Below, one piece after another: positions 15,877 to 24,007 of a stretch of 31,217 nt of DNA; within the stretch, counting starts at the first letter, position 1, and the number at the start of each line of letters is the position of its first letter. This stretch comes from an uncultured Eubacterium sp. (GTDB lineage Bacteria; Bacillota; Clostridia; Lachnospirales; Lachnospiraceae). A program made the position numbers and the translations under genes. The notes beneath the pieces were generated by a model. That model did no database searches. It was not told where the DNA came from and was given only the letters and a program-made list of their open reading frames with translations. The stretch spans positions 1 through 31,217 of the forward strand of contig URGC01000013.1 of NCBI GenBank assembly GCA_900547255.1, read 5' to 3'.

Positions 15877-16365
15877 ATGAAAAGTGCTATATATCCCGGA
15901 AGTTTTGACCCAGTTACATTAGGACATCTTGATATAATAAGACGTTCAGCCGGTCTTACCGACCATCTGATTGTTGGTGTCCTTAATAATAGTTCAAAAA
16001 CTCCATTGTTTTCACTAGATGAACGTGTTAATATGTTAAAAGAAGCGACAAAAGACATTCCTAATGTTGAGATAGTAAGCTTCAGCGGCTTACTTGTTGA
16101 CTTTGCCAAGCAGAAGGACTGTAATGTTGTAATCAGAGGTTTAAGAGCGGTAACAGACTTTGAATATGAGCTTGCGATGTCACAGACTAACCGTGTTGTT
16201 AATCCGGACATTGATACCATATTCCTTAACACAAGTCTCAAATATGCATATTTAAGTTCAAGTATGGTAAAGGAGGTTGCACAGTATGGCGGCGATGTGA
16301 GCAAATTCGTGCCAGCTAACGTTATTGAACCAATCTATGAAAAGTACAATATAAAAAGAGTTTAA
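15877..16365 (+). CDS. coaD: Phosphopantetheine adenylyltransferase
   Basis: Catalyses the fourth step of coenzyme A synthesis: 4'-phosphopantetheine plus ATP to dephospho-CoA. It has 162 residues. The nucleotidyltransferase signature is clear: YPGSFDPVTLGH (6-17) with the TxGH motif, GLRAVTDFEYE and the SSSMVKEVA version of the ISSTxxR motif. ATG 15877 follows GAGGAAC; an in-frame ATG at 15865 would add four residues and has no ribosome binding site. It lies between rsmD and a coiled-coil gene. Confidence 0.96.
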   Translation: MKSAIYPGSFDPVTLGHLDIIRRSAGLTDHLIVGVLNNSSKTPLFSLDERVNMLKEATKDIPNVEIVSFSGLLVDFAKQKDCNVVIRGLRAVTDFEYELAMSQTNRVVNPDIDTIFLNTSLKYAYLSSSMVKEVAQYGGDVSKFVPANVIEPIYEKYNIKRV

Positions 16366-16379
16366 TAAGGGAGAGAACC

Positions 16380-16961
16380 ATGAGCAGAATTGAGCAATTA
16401 ATCAGCGAAATTGAAGAATATCTTGATGGTTGTAAATTTCAGCCATTTTCCAACACGAAAATCATAGTTGATAAAGAGCAGTTGGAAGAGTTTTTATCAG
16501 AATTAAGACTCAAAACTCCTGATGAAGTAAAGAAGTACCAGAAAATCATTAATAATAAAGATGCCATTATCAATGAGGCTAAAGAGCAGGCTGACCAGAT
16601 TCTTAATGCCGCACAGGCACAGACAGAGAAGCTTATGAATGAGCATGAGATTATGCAGCGTGCATATGCCTCTGCCAATGAGCTTATAGAACAGGCAACT
16701 GCCAAGGCACAGAGTATTCTTGATAATGCCATTGAAGATGCTAACAATATAAGAATTGGTGCTGTATCATATACAGATGATATGCTTTCAAAGTTACAGT
16801 ATATTATTGAGCACTCAATCAATGACAATAAGCAGCAGTATGGTTCACTTATCTCTGGATTAGAGGAAGTTTTATCTGTTGTCAACAATAACAGACGTGA
16901 GCTTAATGCAAAGGATGATGAAAAACCATCACAGGATGACAACAATCAGCCAACTGCATAA
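16380..16961 (+). CDS. Coiled-coil protein, DivIVA/ATP-synthase-b-like
   Basis: Soluble protein of 193 residues. The first 50 residues (RIEQLISEIEEYLDGCKFQP and NTKIIVDKEQLEEFLSELR) recall the N-terminal part of DivIVA-related cytoskeletal proteins. A long alanine/glutamine/glutamate-rich coiled coil runs from about 52 to 160, and the last 20 residues are polar and disordered. Such proteins are often labelled vacuolar H+-ATPase subunit H or ATPase in Lachnospiraceae because of the coiled coil; there is no sign of ATPase function. It follows coaD by 14 bases behind GGGAGAG and ends the operon. Confidence 0.75.
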   Translation: MSRIEQLISEIEEYLDGCKFQPFSNTKIIVDKEQLEEFLSELRLKTPDEVKKYQKIINNKDAIINEAKEQADQILNAAQAQTEKLMNEHEIMQRAYASANELIEQATAKAQSILDNAIEDANNIRIGAVSYTDDMLSKLQYIIEHSINDNKQQYGSLISGLEEVLSVVNNNRRELNAKDDEKPSQDDNNQPTA

Positions 16962-16976
16962 GTCATATTAAAGAAT

Positions 16977-17882
16977 TTATAATACATATACAGCTAAAGT
17001 ATATACAAGTACAGTGATAACACAGTATATACATTTGTTGTATATGTATTTTTTTATATTAAGCCCAGCTCCGGCTACTGATATAGTCTGCAATATTGTA
17101 GATAATCCACCAAAATTATTGATTAGTATGATAATTAATGCGCCATCTGATAACCAGTATGCATTGCCTGCCATATAATCATTTCCAATCTGGTTAATTC
17201 CAGTGGTTATCTCTATAATTCCGGTTATAATTCCCCTATAAGTAAAGCTGTCTGGCAGAATGTTAATAATGTATTGTGATACACATGCAAAAAATACTAT
17301 ATAACCGCCAGCTTTAAGCATATTAATACAGCATACCTCCATAAGTCTGCCACAATCCGTATGTATGTGCTTAGACATTTTATTCTCACGAATCTCTGCC
17401 TTTCTGTCACCTTTATGCAGTATCTTATAAATAACAAGGCTTCCAATAATCCCCGCAATAGAAGAGGCATATATAATTATGATAAGCTTACTTAAAGTAA
17501 CCCTGTGCATCACTTCATACGCATATATATAATTGCATATAAATGACGGACTGGATATGTTGCAGTAGGCAAGGACACCATCCAGCGATGTGTCATCTTT
17601 ATATATATTTTTAAACTGTGAGTACAGAATGGCTGCTCCCGGAAATCCGGTAAGGATTCCACATATGATTACATATATTTTCATATATTTTGCACTTATT
17701 TTTAACTCACTCATTATCACACTGGCAAGAAAGCCTGCCGGGAATATTCCAGGAAGAACAGTGTATGCCCACAATATAAGTCCATTCCTTGCTCCCTGCA
17801 TGGCAGTAGCAGGACGCACCAGCATTATTACCAATAATATAATCTCAATTATTACAATTTTATTTATACATTTTTTCTGCAT
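16977..17882 (-). CDS. YlbJ-like integral membrane protein (nucleoside-recognition/Gate family)
   Basis: Polytopic membrane protein of 301 residues with about eight hydrophobic segments. It resembles the sporulation protein YlbJ in GLILWAYTVLPGIFPAGFL, in GILTGFPGAAILYSQ (YlbJ has a GYPxGA version) and in YCNISSPSFICNYIY. YlbJ is usually near 400 residues, so this is a shortened relative. B. subtilis ylbJ follows coaD (ylbI) on the same strand; here the gene sits one gene away and is inverted. No convincing ribosome binding site precedes ATG 17882 (the upstream bases are almost all A/T). Transport of a small molecule is a possible role. Confidence 0.75.
   Translation of the reverse strand: MQKKCINKIVIIEIILLVIMLVRPATAMQGARNGLILWAYTVLPGIFPAGFLASVIMSELKISAKYMKIYVIICGILTGFPGAAILYSQFKNIYKDDTSLDGVLAYCNISSPSFICNYIYAYEVMHRVTLSKLIIIIYASSIAGIIGSLVIYKILHKGDRKAEIRENKMSKHIHTDCGRLMEVCCINMLKAGGYIVFFACVSQYIINILPDSFTYRGIITGIIEITTGINQIGNDYMAGNAYWLSDGALIIILINNFGGLSTILQTISVAGAGLNIKKYIYNKCIYCVITVLVYTLAVYVL
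17025..17055 (+). terminator. Terminator of the der-coaD-coiled-coil operon, inside the end of the convergent gene
   Basis: ATATACA (17027-17033) and TGTATAT (17039-17045) form a 7-bp stem with a 5-base loop, extendable by G-U pairs, followed by seven T (17049-17055). It lies 64 bases after the coiled-coil gene's stop, within the last codons of the - strand YlbJ-like gene. Confidence 0.6.
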
Positions 17883-17909
17883 ATTATTTGATTAATTTAG
17901 TGTATTATT

Positions 17910-17938
17910 ATTAAAAAATATGCTATTATTTATATAAT
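17910..17938 (+). promoter_or_regulatory. Possible promoter for the second alarmone synthetase
   Basis: TATAAT (17933-17938) is a consensus -10 box. The best-placed -35, ATTAAA (17910-17915), is poor, and the whole region is nearly pure A/T, so a chance match is quite possible. The gene must have a promoter here because the upstream gene is divergent. Confidence 0.35.
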
Positions 17939-17967
17939 AATGATTATTTGTGAGGACTTTTAAATAT

Positions 17968-18771
17968 ATGGATTTACAACTCTGGAAAGAAATTATCGCA
18001 CCTTATGATCTGGCTGTCGAAGAACTGACAGTCAAATTCAATCACATAATAAAAGAATACAGGCAGCAGGGATATTATTCTCCAATTGAACAGGTATCTG
18101 GACGTGTCAAAAGCATATCAAGTATTATCGGCAAAGCCCAGAAAAAAAACATTGATATGGATAAAATCACTGAATATATTGAAGATATAGCCGGTATACG
18201 TCTTATATGCCAGTTTGCCAACGATATATATTCTGTTGTTGACCTTATACGTGGAAGAAGTGATATGGTAATCAAAGAAGAAAAAGATTACATAACGCAT
18301 ATTAAAGACAGTGGATACAGAAGCTATCATATTATTGTTCTCTACAAGGTTGAAACTACCTCAGGTACTCATGAGATTCCTGTTGAAATCCAGATAAGAA
18401 CACTTGGAATGAATTTCTGGGCTGTTATAGAACATTCTCTCCAGTACAAGTACAATGGCAATATTCCTGCTCATGTCAAAGAAAGACTTAACGTAACAGC
18501 TAATGCCATACTTACTCTTGACAATGAGATGGAATCTATACATGATGAAGTTATCGATGCGCAGAATTCATATTACATACGTGCCAATGCAGTATCCGAC
18601 ATTCTTGGCAATATTGAAAATCTATACAAATATGCCAATAAACGTGAGATATCAAAGATTCAGGATGAATTTTATGAAGTATACAAAAATGGCGATATTA
18701 ACAGACTCGAACAGTTCAACAAACAGCTTGATATAATAGCTGAGGGTTATCGTGCGCAGTCACTTAACTAA
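17968..18771 (+). CDS. relQ: Small alarmone synthetase RelQ-like, copy 2
   Basis: Stand-alone (p)ppGpp synthetase of 267 residues, close in motif wording to B. subtilis RelQ (YjbM). Motifs: RVKSISSIIGKAQKKN, EDIAGIRLICQFANDIYSV, DYITHIKDSGYRSYHIIVLY, VEIQIRTLGMNFWAVIEHSL and QYKYNG. A C-terminal helical extension (about 195-267) probably supports oligomerisation. ATG 17968 follows GAGGA; the GTG at 17950 is in frame but overlaps that site. It heads a + strand run of RNA-modification genes and is a paralogue of the gene at 10597. Confidence 0.93.
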   Translation: MDLQLWKEIIAPYDLAVEELTVKFNHIIKEYRQQGYYSPIEQVSGRVKSISSIIGKAQKKNIDMDKITEYIEDIAGIRLICQFANDIYSVVDLIRGRSDMVIKEEKDYITHIKDSGYRSYHIIVLYKVETTSGTHEIPVEIQIRTLGMNFWAVIEHSLQYKYNGNIPAHVKERLNVTANAILTLDNEMESIHDEVIDAQNSYYIRANAVSDILGNIENLYKYANKREISKIQDEFYEVYKNGDINRLEQFNKQLDIIAEGYRAQSLN

Positions 18772-18798
18772 TATGCTTTAAGAAAGGTTTTTAATAGA

Positions 18799-20175
18799 AT
18801 GAATTTACCATCAAAATATACAGACAGCATGAAAGAGCTTTTGGGAGATGAGTATGATGCTTATCTTAAAAGCTTTAATGACACAAGACTGTATGGTTTA
18901 AGAGTTAATACATTAAAGATTTCTGTCGAAGATTTTTTGAAGATTTCTCCATTTGAACTCACTCCGATTCCATGGATTGAGAATGGTTTTTACTATAGTG
19001 AGAATGACAAGCCAGCCAAACATCCATATTATTTTGCGGGATTGTACTATATTCAGGAACCAAGCGCAATGACACCTGCCAATGTACTTCCAATTGAAGA
19101 CAATGACGTTGTCCTTGATATGTGTGCCGCTCCCGGCGGCAAATCGACTGAACTTGGTGCAAAGCTTAACAGGACAGGACTTCTTATCACTAACGATATC
19201 AGCAATTCCAGAGCCAAGGCTCTTCTAAAGAATGTCGAGGTGTTCGGAATACCTAACGTATGTCTTCTAAATGAAGACCCGGTACAGATAACTGACCGTT
19301 TTACAGGATTTTTTGATAAGATTTTAATTGATGCACCATGCTCTGGTGAGGGAATGTTCAGGAAAGATAACAAGCTTATTAAGGCATGGGAGAAGAATGG
19401 TCCTGAATTCTACTCACAGATTCAGAAGAATATTATTCTTGCCGGCGCAGACATGTTAAAGCCGGGTGGCAGGATGTTATATTCAACATGTACATTTTCA
19501 CAGCTTGAAGATGAGGATACAATTAAACACCTTATTGATAACAGACCTGATATGCATCTTCTTCCAATTAAGCCATATGAAGGCTTTGCAACTGGAATAT
19601 GCAGTGATGCTGACGAGGAAAAATATGGTCTTAGAAAAACTGTCCGCATTTTTCCTCATAAGATGCCAGGTGAGGGACATTTTGTTGCATTACTTGAAAA
19701 GGATGCCAATTCACCAGAGACATTCCATCCTTTAAGGAAAAAGAATACTGCAAAGCTTGCACCTGAACTTGCAGATTTCCTTAAGCTTATTGATCTTCCT
19801 ATCAAGGAAAGTGATATATTTGTCCGTGACACATATGTGTACTGCATATCACCATATATGCCAGACAATAATAAGCTTAGAATATTAAGAAGCGGTCTGC
19901 TTTTAGGCGAATTAAAGAAAAATCGTTTTGAGCCAAGCCAGGCTCTGGCAATGGTATTAAAAGCAGGTGAATATCCATACACAATCAGTCTTCCTGTTAG
20001 TGATGAGAGGGTTATCAAATATCTTAAGGGCGAAACTATTGACCTTCCTGAATTTACTGACAGTGTCAAGAAAGGATGGATTCTTTTCTGTGTAGACAAC
20101 TATCCTTTAGGATGGGGCAAATATGACGGATATTCCCTTAAAAACAAATATCTTGCCGGCTGGAGATGGATGTAA
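18799..20175 (+). CDS. rsmF: rRNA (cytosine-C5)-methyltransferase, RsmF/NOL1-NOP2-Sun family
   Basis: SAM-dependent m5C methyltransferase of 458 residues. The core has VLDMCAAPGGKSTELG (motif I), the first conserved Cys in DAPCSGEGMFRKD and the catalytic Cys in YSTCTFSQLEDED. The region from about 320 on matches the RsmF-type C-terminal extension (a PUA-like RNA-binding part, ending in GWGKYDGYSLKNKYLAGWRW). The family includes RsmF (16S C1407) and YebU-like enzymes, so the exact target base is inferred. It follows the alarmone synthetase by 27 bases. Confidence 0.92.
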   Translation: MNLPSKYTDSMKELLGDEYDAYLKSFNDTRLYGLRVNTLKISVEDFLKISPFELTPIPWIENGFYYSENDKPAKHPYYFAGLYYIQEPSAMTPANVLPIEDNDVVLDMCAAPGGKSTELGAKLNRTGLLITNDISNSRAKALLKNVEVFGIPNVCLLNEDPVQITDRFTGFFDKILIDAPCSGEGMFRKDNKLIKAWEKNGPEFYSQIQKNIILAGADMLKPGGRMLYSTCTFSQLEDEDTIKHLIDNRPDMHLLPIKPYEGFATGICSDADEEKYGLRKTVRIFPHKMPGEGHFVALLEKDANSPETFHPLRKKNTAKLAPELADFLKLIDLPIKESDIFVRDTYVYCISPYMPDNNKLRILRSGLLLGELKKNRFEPSQALAMVLKAGEYPYTISLPVSDERVIKYLKGETIDLPEFTDSVKKGWILFCVDNYPLGWGKYDGYSLKNKYLAGWRWM

Positions 20176-20185
20176 TAGGAGAGTT

Positions 20186-20917
20186 ATGAAAATAAGACTT
20201 GATAAGTATCTTTCAGATATGCAGATTGGCACCAGAAGCCAGGTAAAAGAATATATCAAAAAGGGACGTATAACAGTTAATAATCTTGTCATTAAGGCAA
20301 GTGATTTAAAGATAGACACAGATTCAGATACTGTATGTGTTGACGGAAATCCTGTCGGATATGTTGAATATGAATACTATATGCTTAATAAACCGGCAGG
20401 TGTCATAACTGCAACAACCGATAAGATGGCACGCACTGTCACAGACCTTATAGAATCAAAAAGAAAAGACCTTTTTCCTGTCGGAAGACTTGATAAGGAC
20501 ACAGAAGGACTTCTGCTTATCACTAATGACGGAGACCTTGCACATTACATGCTTGCTCCTAAAAGCCATGTCGATAAAACCTACTTCGCGACAGTTAAAG
20601 GTTTAATAACTGATGAAACTATCAATCTGTTTAAGAATGGTCTGCGTGTTGATTCCGAGCTCACAGCTCTGCCAGCTATCCTGGAAGTGCTGTCATATGA
20701 CAAGGATAAAGATGAGTCTGACATACTTATCACAATCCACGAAGGCAAATTCCATCAGGTTAAAAGAATGTTTGAGGCTGTTGACAGCTTTGTATATTAT
20801 CTTAAGAGAATATCATTCGGTCCGTTAACACTTGATGACACTCTTAATACCGGGGAATACAGACCTTTAACCACAGATGAGCTTAATGCTTTAAAAGCCA
20901 TATATAATAAAAACTAA
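20186..20917 (+). CDS. rsuA: Pseudouridine synthase RsuA family (16S rRNA)
   Basis: Enzyme of 243 residues with an N-terminal S4 RNA-binding domain (1-58: IRLDKYLSDMQIGTRSQVKE and IKKGRITVNN) and the RsuA/RluB/E/F catalytic domain with the Asp motif GRLDKDTEGLLL. MLNKPAGVITA and HEGKFHQVKRMF are family signatures. RsuA makes pseudouridine 516 in 16S rRNA; short S4-containing members like this are normally assigned there. ATG 20186 follows AGGAG by four bases; the in-frame extension back to 20123 overlaps rsmF and is rejected. Confidence 0.93.
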   Translation: MKIRLDKYLSDMQIGTRSQVKEYIKKGRITVNNLVIKASDLKIDTDSDTVCVDGNPVGYVEYEYYMLNKPAGVITATTDKMARTVTDLIESKRKDLFPVGRLDKDTEGLLLITNDGDLAHYMLAPKSHVDKTYFATVKGLITDETINLFKNGLRVDSELTALPAILEVLSYDKDKDESDILITIHEGKFHQVKRMFEAVDSFVYYLKRISFGPLTLDDTLNTGEYRPLTTDELNALKAIYNKN

Positions 20918-20937
20918 TATAATACATGAGGTTTTAT

Positions 20938-21510
20938 ATGAAAAAAATGCCAAAGGGTTCCTATGGATACCTTAATTACAAAAAGAAGCTGTCACTGATA
21001 ATCATGCTTGCATCATTCTTAGTTATTGCAGCAGTATTCTTTACAGGATACATTGTAACTGGAACTAACAACAATATAATGACTGTCATAGCAGCAGTTC
21101 TTACTCTGCCAGCAGCTAAATTCACAGTCGCATATATAATTCTTATTCCACATCACAGTACACCAGAAGATGTACACTCAGGTACTAATGACACTTTCCA
21201 CGGTCTTATAACATACTATGACCTTATATTTTCCAACAGTACCAGTCCTATAGGCACACAGGCTGTCGTTGTATCTGACTCTTTAGTAATAGCTCTCACT
21301 GATGAAACTAAAGCAGATAAGAAACTGTTTGAAAAAAGTGTCTCTGAATTCATGGAAAAGGATGGACATCCTGTGAATGTGTCTCTTTTCACTGATAAGA
21401 CATCATTTATCGCCAAGGCAAAATTAATGAGTTCAGGTAATACGCCTGACAGTGAACCATCTACAAGAATAGAGCGCAATGCAAAATCAATATTAGCAAT
21501 GTGCTTATAA
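20938..21510 (+). CDS. Two-helix membrane protein, function unknown
   Basis: I do not recognise this 190-residue protein. A basic N-terminus (1-18) is followed by two membrane helices (about 19-41 and 47-70), and then by a soluble domain (71-190) that starts with PHHSTPEDVHSGTNDTFHGL. The domain is predicted alpha/beta and must lie inside the cell if the positive-inside rule holds. The ATG at 20926 is in frame but forms part of the GAGG ribosome binding site, so 20938 is preferred. It sits between two pseudouridine synthase genes, 20 bases after rsuA, which suggests cotranscription but not necessarily a shared role. Confidence 0.75.
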   Translation: MKKMPKGSYGYLNYKKKLSLIIMLASFLVIAAVFFTGYIVTGTNNNIMTVIAAVLTLPAAKFTVAYIILIPHHSTPEDVHSGTNDTFHGLITYYDLIFSNSTSPIGTQAVVVSDSLVIALTDETKADKKLFEKSVSEFMEKDGHPVNVSLFTDKTSFIAKAKLMSSGNTPDSEPSTRIERNAKSILAMCL

Positions 21511-21532
21511 TTATAAGAATCAGGAGATTATT

Positions 21533-22582
21533 TTGAAAGAGATAATAATTGATAATATCGATGCCGGACAGCGGTTTGACAAGTATCTGTGCAAGCTGCT
21601 TCCGGAAGCTGGAAAAAGCTTTATATATAAGATGCTCAGAAAGAAAAATATTGTGCTCAACAATAAAAAATCTGACGGCAGCGAAAAGATATCACAGGGG
21701 GATATTGTAAAAATCTTCTTCTCTGATGAGACATTTGATAAATTTTCTCATTCTGACAAAATACCACAGAATAAGAATTATGATAATATAATAAAAAATA
21801 AAGTTAAAACTCTTGATATTATATATGAGGATGACAATATAGTTATCGTTAATAAGCCATCTGGTGTTTTATCACAGAAAGCAAAGCCTGATGATATCTC
21901 AATCAATGAGATTATCGGCAGTTATATCATGTCCGATTTTGACAAAAAAGAGCAGTCATTCAAACCGGGCATATGTAACAGATTGGACAGAAATACAAGT
22001 GGAATAGTAGTTGCCGGCAAGAATATCCATGGTCTTCAGACTATGTCTGCTGCTTTTCATGACAGAACGATTTATAAATACTACATATGTATCGTTAAAG
22101 GCGTTTTCACCAAGCGTCAGTGTCTCAATGGATTCATAAGAAAAGACGAAACCGGTAACATTGTTACAATATTATCTGAAGATGAATTTAACCAGATAAA
22201 TCCTTCCGACAGGAATAATTATTCGCCTGTCAATACAGAATTTATCCCTGTGGCACACAGCAATGATATCTCACTTGTAAAGGTTCACCTTATAACTGGT
22301 AAAACACACCAGATAAGGGCACACCTTAAACATATAGGTTATCCGATTGCCGGCGATTACAAATACGGCAGCAGTTCTTTTAATGACTATATGAAAAAAA
22401 ATTATCAGATTAAAGATCAGATGCTTCATGCATATGAACTTATTATACCAGTTAAGGCTTATCCAGACCTTAACGATGACCTGCACATAACGACCTGTAT
22501 TCCTGAGGAATTTGTGCGGGTTCTTAAAGGAGAAGATATATGGCAACCTGGAATTCAAGAGGTCTTAGGGGCTCTACACTAG
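21533..22582 (+). CDS. RluA-family pseudouridine synthase (RluC/RluD-like)
   Basis: Pseudouridine synthase of 349 residues with an N-terminal S4 domain (about 10-65, QRFDKYLCKLLPEAGKSFIY) and the RluA catalytic core: VNKPSGVLS, then the catalytic Asp in CNRLDRNTSGIVVAG, and TGKTHQIRAHLKHIGYPIAGD. A stretch of about 25 residues rich in Asn/Lys links the two parts. The start is TTG at 21533, six bases after AGGAG; no ATG is available before the S4 domain. The last 43 bases overlap recU in another frame. Confidence 0.92.
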   Translation: MKEIIIDNIDAGQRFDKYLCKLLPEAGKSFIYKMLRKKNIVLNNKKSDGSEKISQGDIVKIFFSDETFDKFSHSDKIPQNKNYDNIIKNKVKTLDIIYEDDNIVIVNKPSGVLSQKAKPDDISINEIIGSYIMSDFDKKEQSFKPGICNRLDRNTSGIVVAGKNIHGLQTMSAAFHDRTIYKYYICIVKGVFTKRQCLNGFIRKDETGNIVTILSEDEFNQINPSDRNNYSPVNTEFIPVAHSNDISLVKVHLITGKTHQIRAHLKHIGYPIAGDYKYGSSSFNDYMKKNYQIKDQMLHAYELIIPVKAYPDLNDDLHITTCIPEEFVRVLKGEDIWQPGIQEVLGALH

Positions 22583-23073
22583 AAGATTTTATCAATATGA
22601 GCAATGAGAAATACCTTGCCAACGGACTGGCTCTTATCCAGAAGATTCCAACACCGATAAAGCCAATCAAGATGGATCAGGAAAGCAGGCATATAACACT
22701 TGCTTACTTCGACCAGAAAAGTACCGTTGACTATATAGGTGTTGTCCAGGGCATACCTGTATGCTTTGATGCCAAGGAGACGGCTGTTGACACATTTCCA
22801 TTACAGAATATTCATAAGCATCAGATTGAATTCATGACGAATTTTGAGAAACAGAATGGCATTTCTTTTATAATTTTGTATTTTTCTTCCAGAGATGAGT
22901 TTTATTATATTCCATTCTGTGATATAATTCATTATTGGTTACGTGGGGAAAATGGTGGCAGAAAGAGTTTTACATACGATGAGATAGATAAATCATATCA
23001 GATTCATTCATCTAAGGGTGTCATCGTACATTATCTTGAAGCACTTCAAAAAGATATTTCATCAAGGGAGTAA
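22540..23073 (+). CDS. recU: Holliday junction resolvase RecU
   Basis: Firmicute Holliday junction resolvase of 177 residues, used in recombination and chromosome segregation. Family signatures are GLRGSTLEDFINMSNEKY, IQKIPTPIKPI and VDYIGVVQG, followed by the catalytic core FDAKET (Asp77, Lys79) with Asp64 upstream and FPLQNIHKHQIEFM. The second acidic position is Asp where B. subtilis RecU has Glu (FEAKET), a conservative change. AAAGGAGA supports ATG 22540 inside the 3' end of the RluA-type gene. recU often lies by a penicillin-binding protein gene; here it does not. Confidence 0.93.
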   Translation: MATWNSRGLRGSTLEDFINMSNEKYLANGLALIQKIPTPIKPIKMDQESRHITLAYFDQKSTVDYIGVVQGIPVCFDAKETAVDTFPLQNIHKHQIEFMTNFEKQNGISFIILYFSSRDEFYYIPFCDIIHYWLRGENGGRKSFTYDEIDKSYQIHSSKGVIVHYLEALQKDISSRE

Positions 23074-23978
23074 TGGGGGATATGGAAAAAAATATAATCG
23101 AAAAATATGAGCTTATCAATGGTCAGGCTATTATAGACCTGAATTATAATGTAATATCTGCTAACGAAGAAATGTACCGTTTCATCGGTATTTCAACTAA
23201 TATCTCTTTTATGGAGACTATCCATCAGGTAGATCTTGATGACTTCATTGATGTCTGTCATCACCTTAGAGACAGTCAGGAAGCCGACATGATTGTCCGT
23301 ATGAGACGAGCTGATAATTCATACCGCTGGATTCTTTTACATATTGCAAGATTCAGATTAAGAGCTCTCAGTACAACTCTTGATTACTATGAGGTAGCAG
23401 CATCAGACATACTTGCGCTCAAGAAAAGATACAGCAAGCTTGAATCTGTTGTCAATGCCAATAAACCTGTCGAGAATTTTATTCATCAGGATTTGCTTTA
23501 CTCTAAAGAAGAGGCTCTGCATTACTGCCGTAATCTTATTGAGAGCAAGAGCAATGAATTCACAATTCTGCTTGTGGAGATTGATAATTACAACGATTAT
23601 GTTGCAAGTCATGGTGAAGCGTTCGCAAAGAAGCTTCTTGAGACTGCTATTAATACATCTAAATCCGTTATTGACGGCAGAGGCATCATATGCAGGCATG
23701 ATGACACAAAATTCTCTGTTGTAGTACGCGATATTAATCAGGAGATTAATTTAAGATCATTCCTTGAATCATTCAGGAGTTCTATAACATGGAATGAACT
23801 TATCCAGAACAATGTCGAGAATGTGACATTGTCAATCGGAGTTGCCAGATACCCTCAGAATGGTGAGAATTTTGATATTGTTCTAAAGAAATTAACAAGA
23901 GCATTAGATATCTGCCATACAAGAGGAACAAGCAAATATATTATATATCGTGAACATCTTCACGGAGAAATTAAATAA
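23073..23978 (+). CDS. PAS domain protein with degenerate GGDEF domain
   Basis: Signalling-type protein of 301 residues with no membrane segment. A PAS fold covers about 14-115 (GQAIIDLNYNVISANEEMYR; then RRADNSYRWILLHIARFRL), a helical linker lies at 115-140, and a GGDEF fold at about 140-293. The fold is kept (FTILLVEIDNYNDYVASHGE, LSIGVARYPQNGENFDIVL), but the signature is DDTKF (210-214) instead of GGDEF, so diguanylate cyclase activity is unlikely. It may sense through PAS and act by binding a partner or nucleotide. The first ATG overlaps the recU stop (TAATG); a second ATG at 23082 is also possible. Confidence 0.85.
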   Translation: MGDMEKNIIEKYELINGQAIIDLNYNVISANEEMYRFIGISTNISFMETIHQVDLDDFIDVCHHLRDSQEADMIVRMRRADNSYRWILLHIARFRLRALSTTLDYYEVAASDILALKKRYSKLESVVNANKPVENFIHQDLLYSKEEALHYCRNLIESKSNEFTILLVEIDNYNDYVASHGEAFAKKLLETAINTSKSVIDGRGIICRHDDTKFSVVVRDINQEINLRSFLESFRSSITWNELIQNNVENVTLSIGVARYPQNGENFDIVLKKLTRALDICHTRGTSKYIIYREHLHGEIK

Positions 23979-24007
23979 ATACATCTTACCTACGGAAAGG
24001 ACTAATC

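Noticed and set aside
21504..21517. Perfect palindrome CTTATAATTATAAG at the end of the 20938 gene
   Set aside because: Nearly all A/T with no loop room; expected by chance in this composition and too weak to form a stable hairpin.
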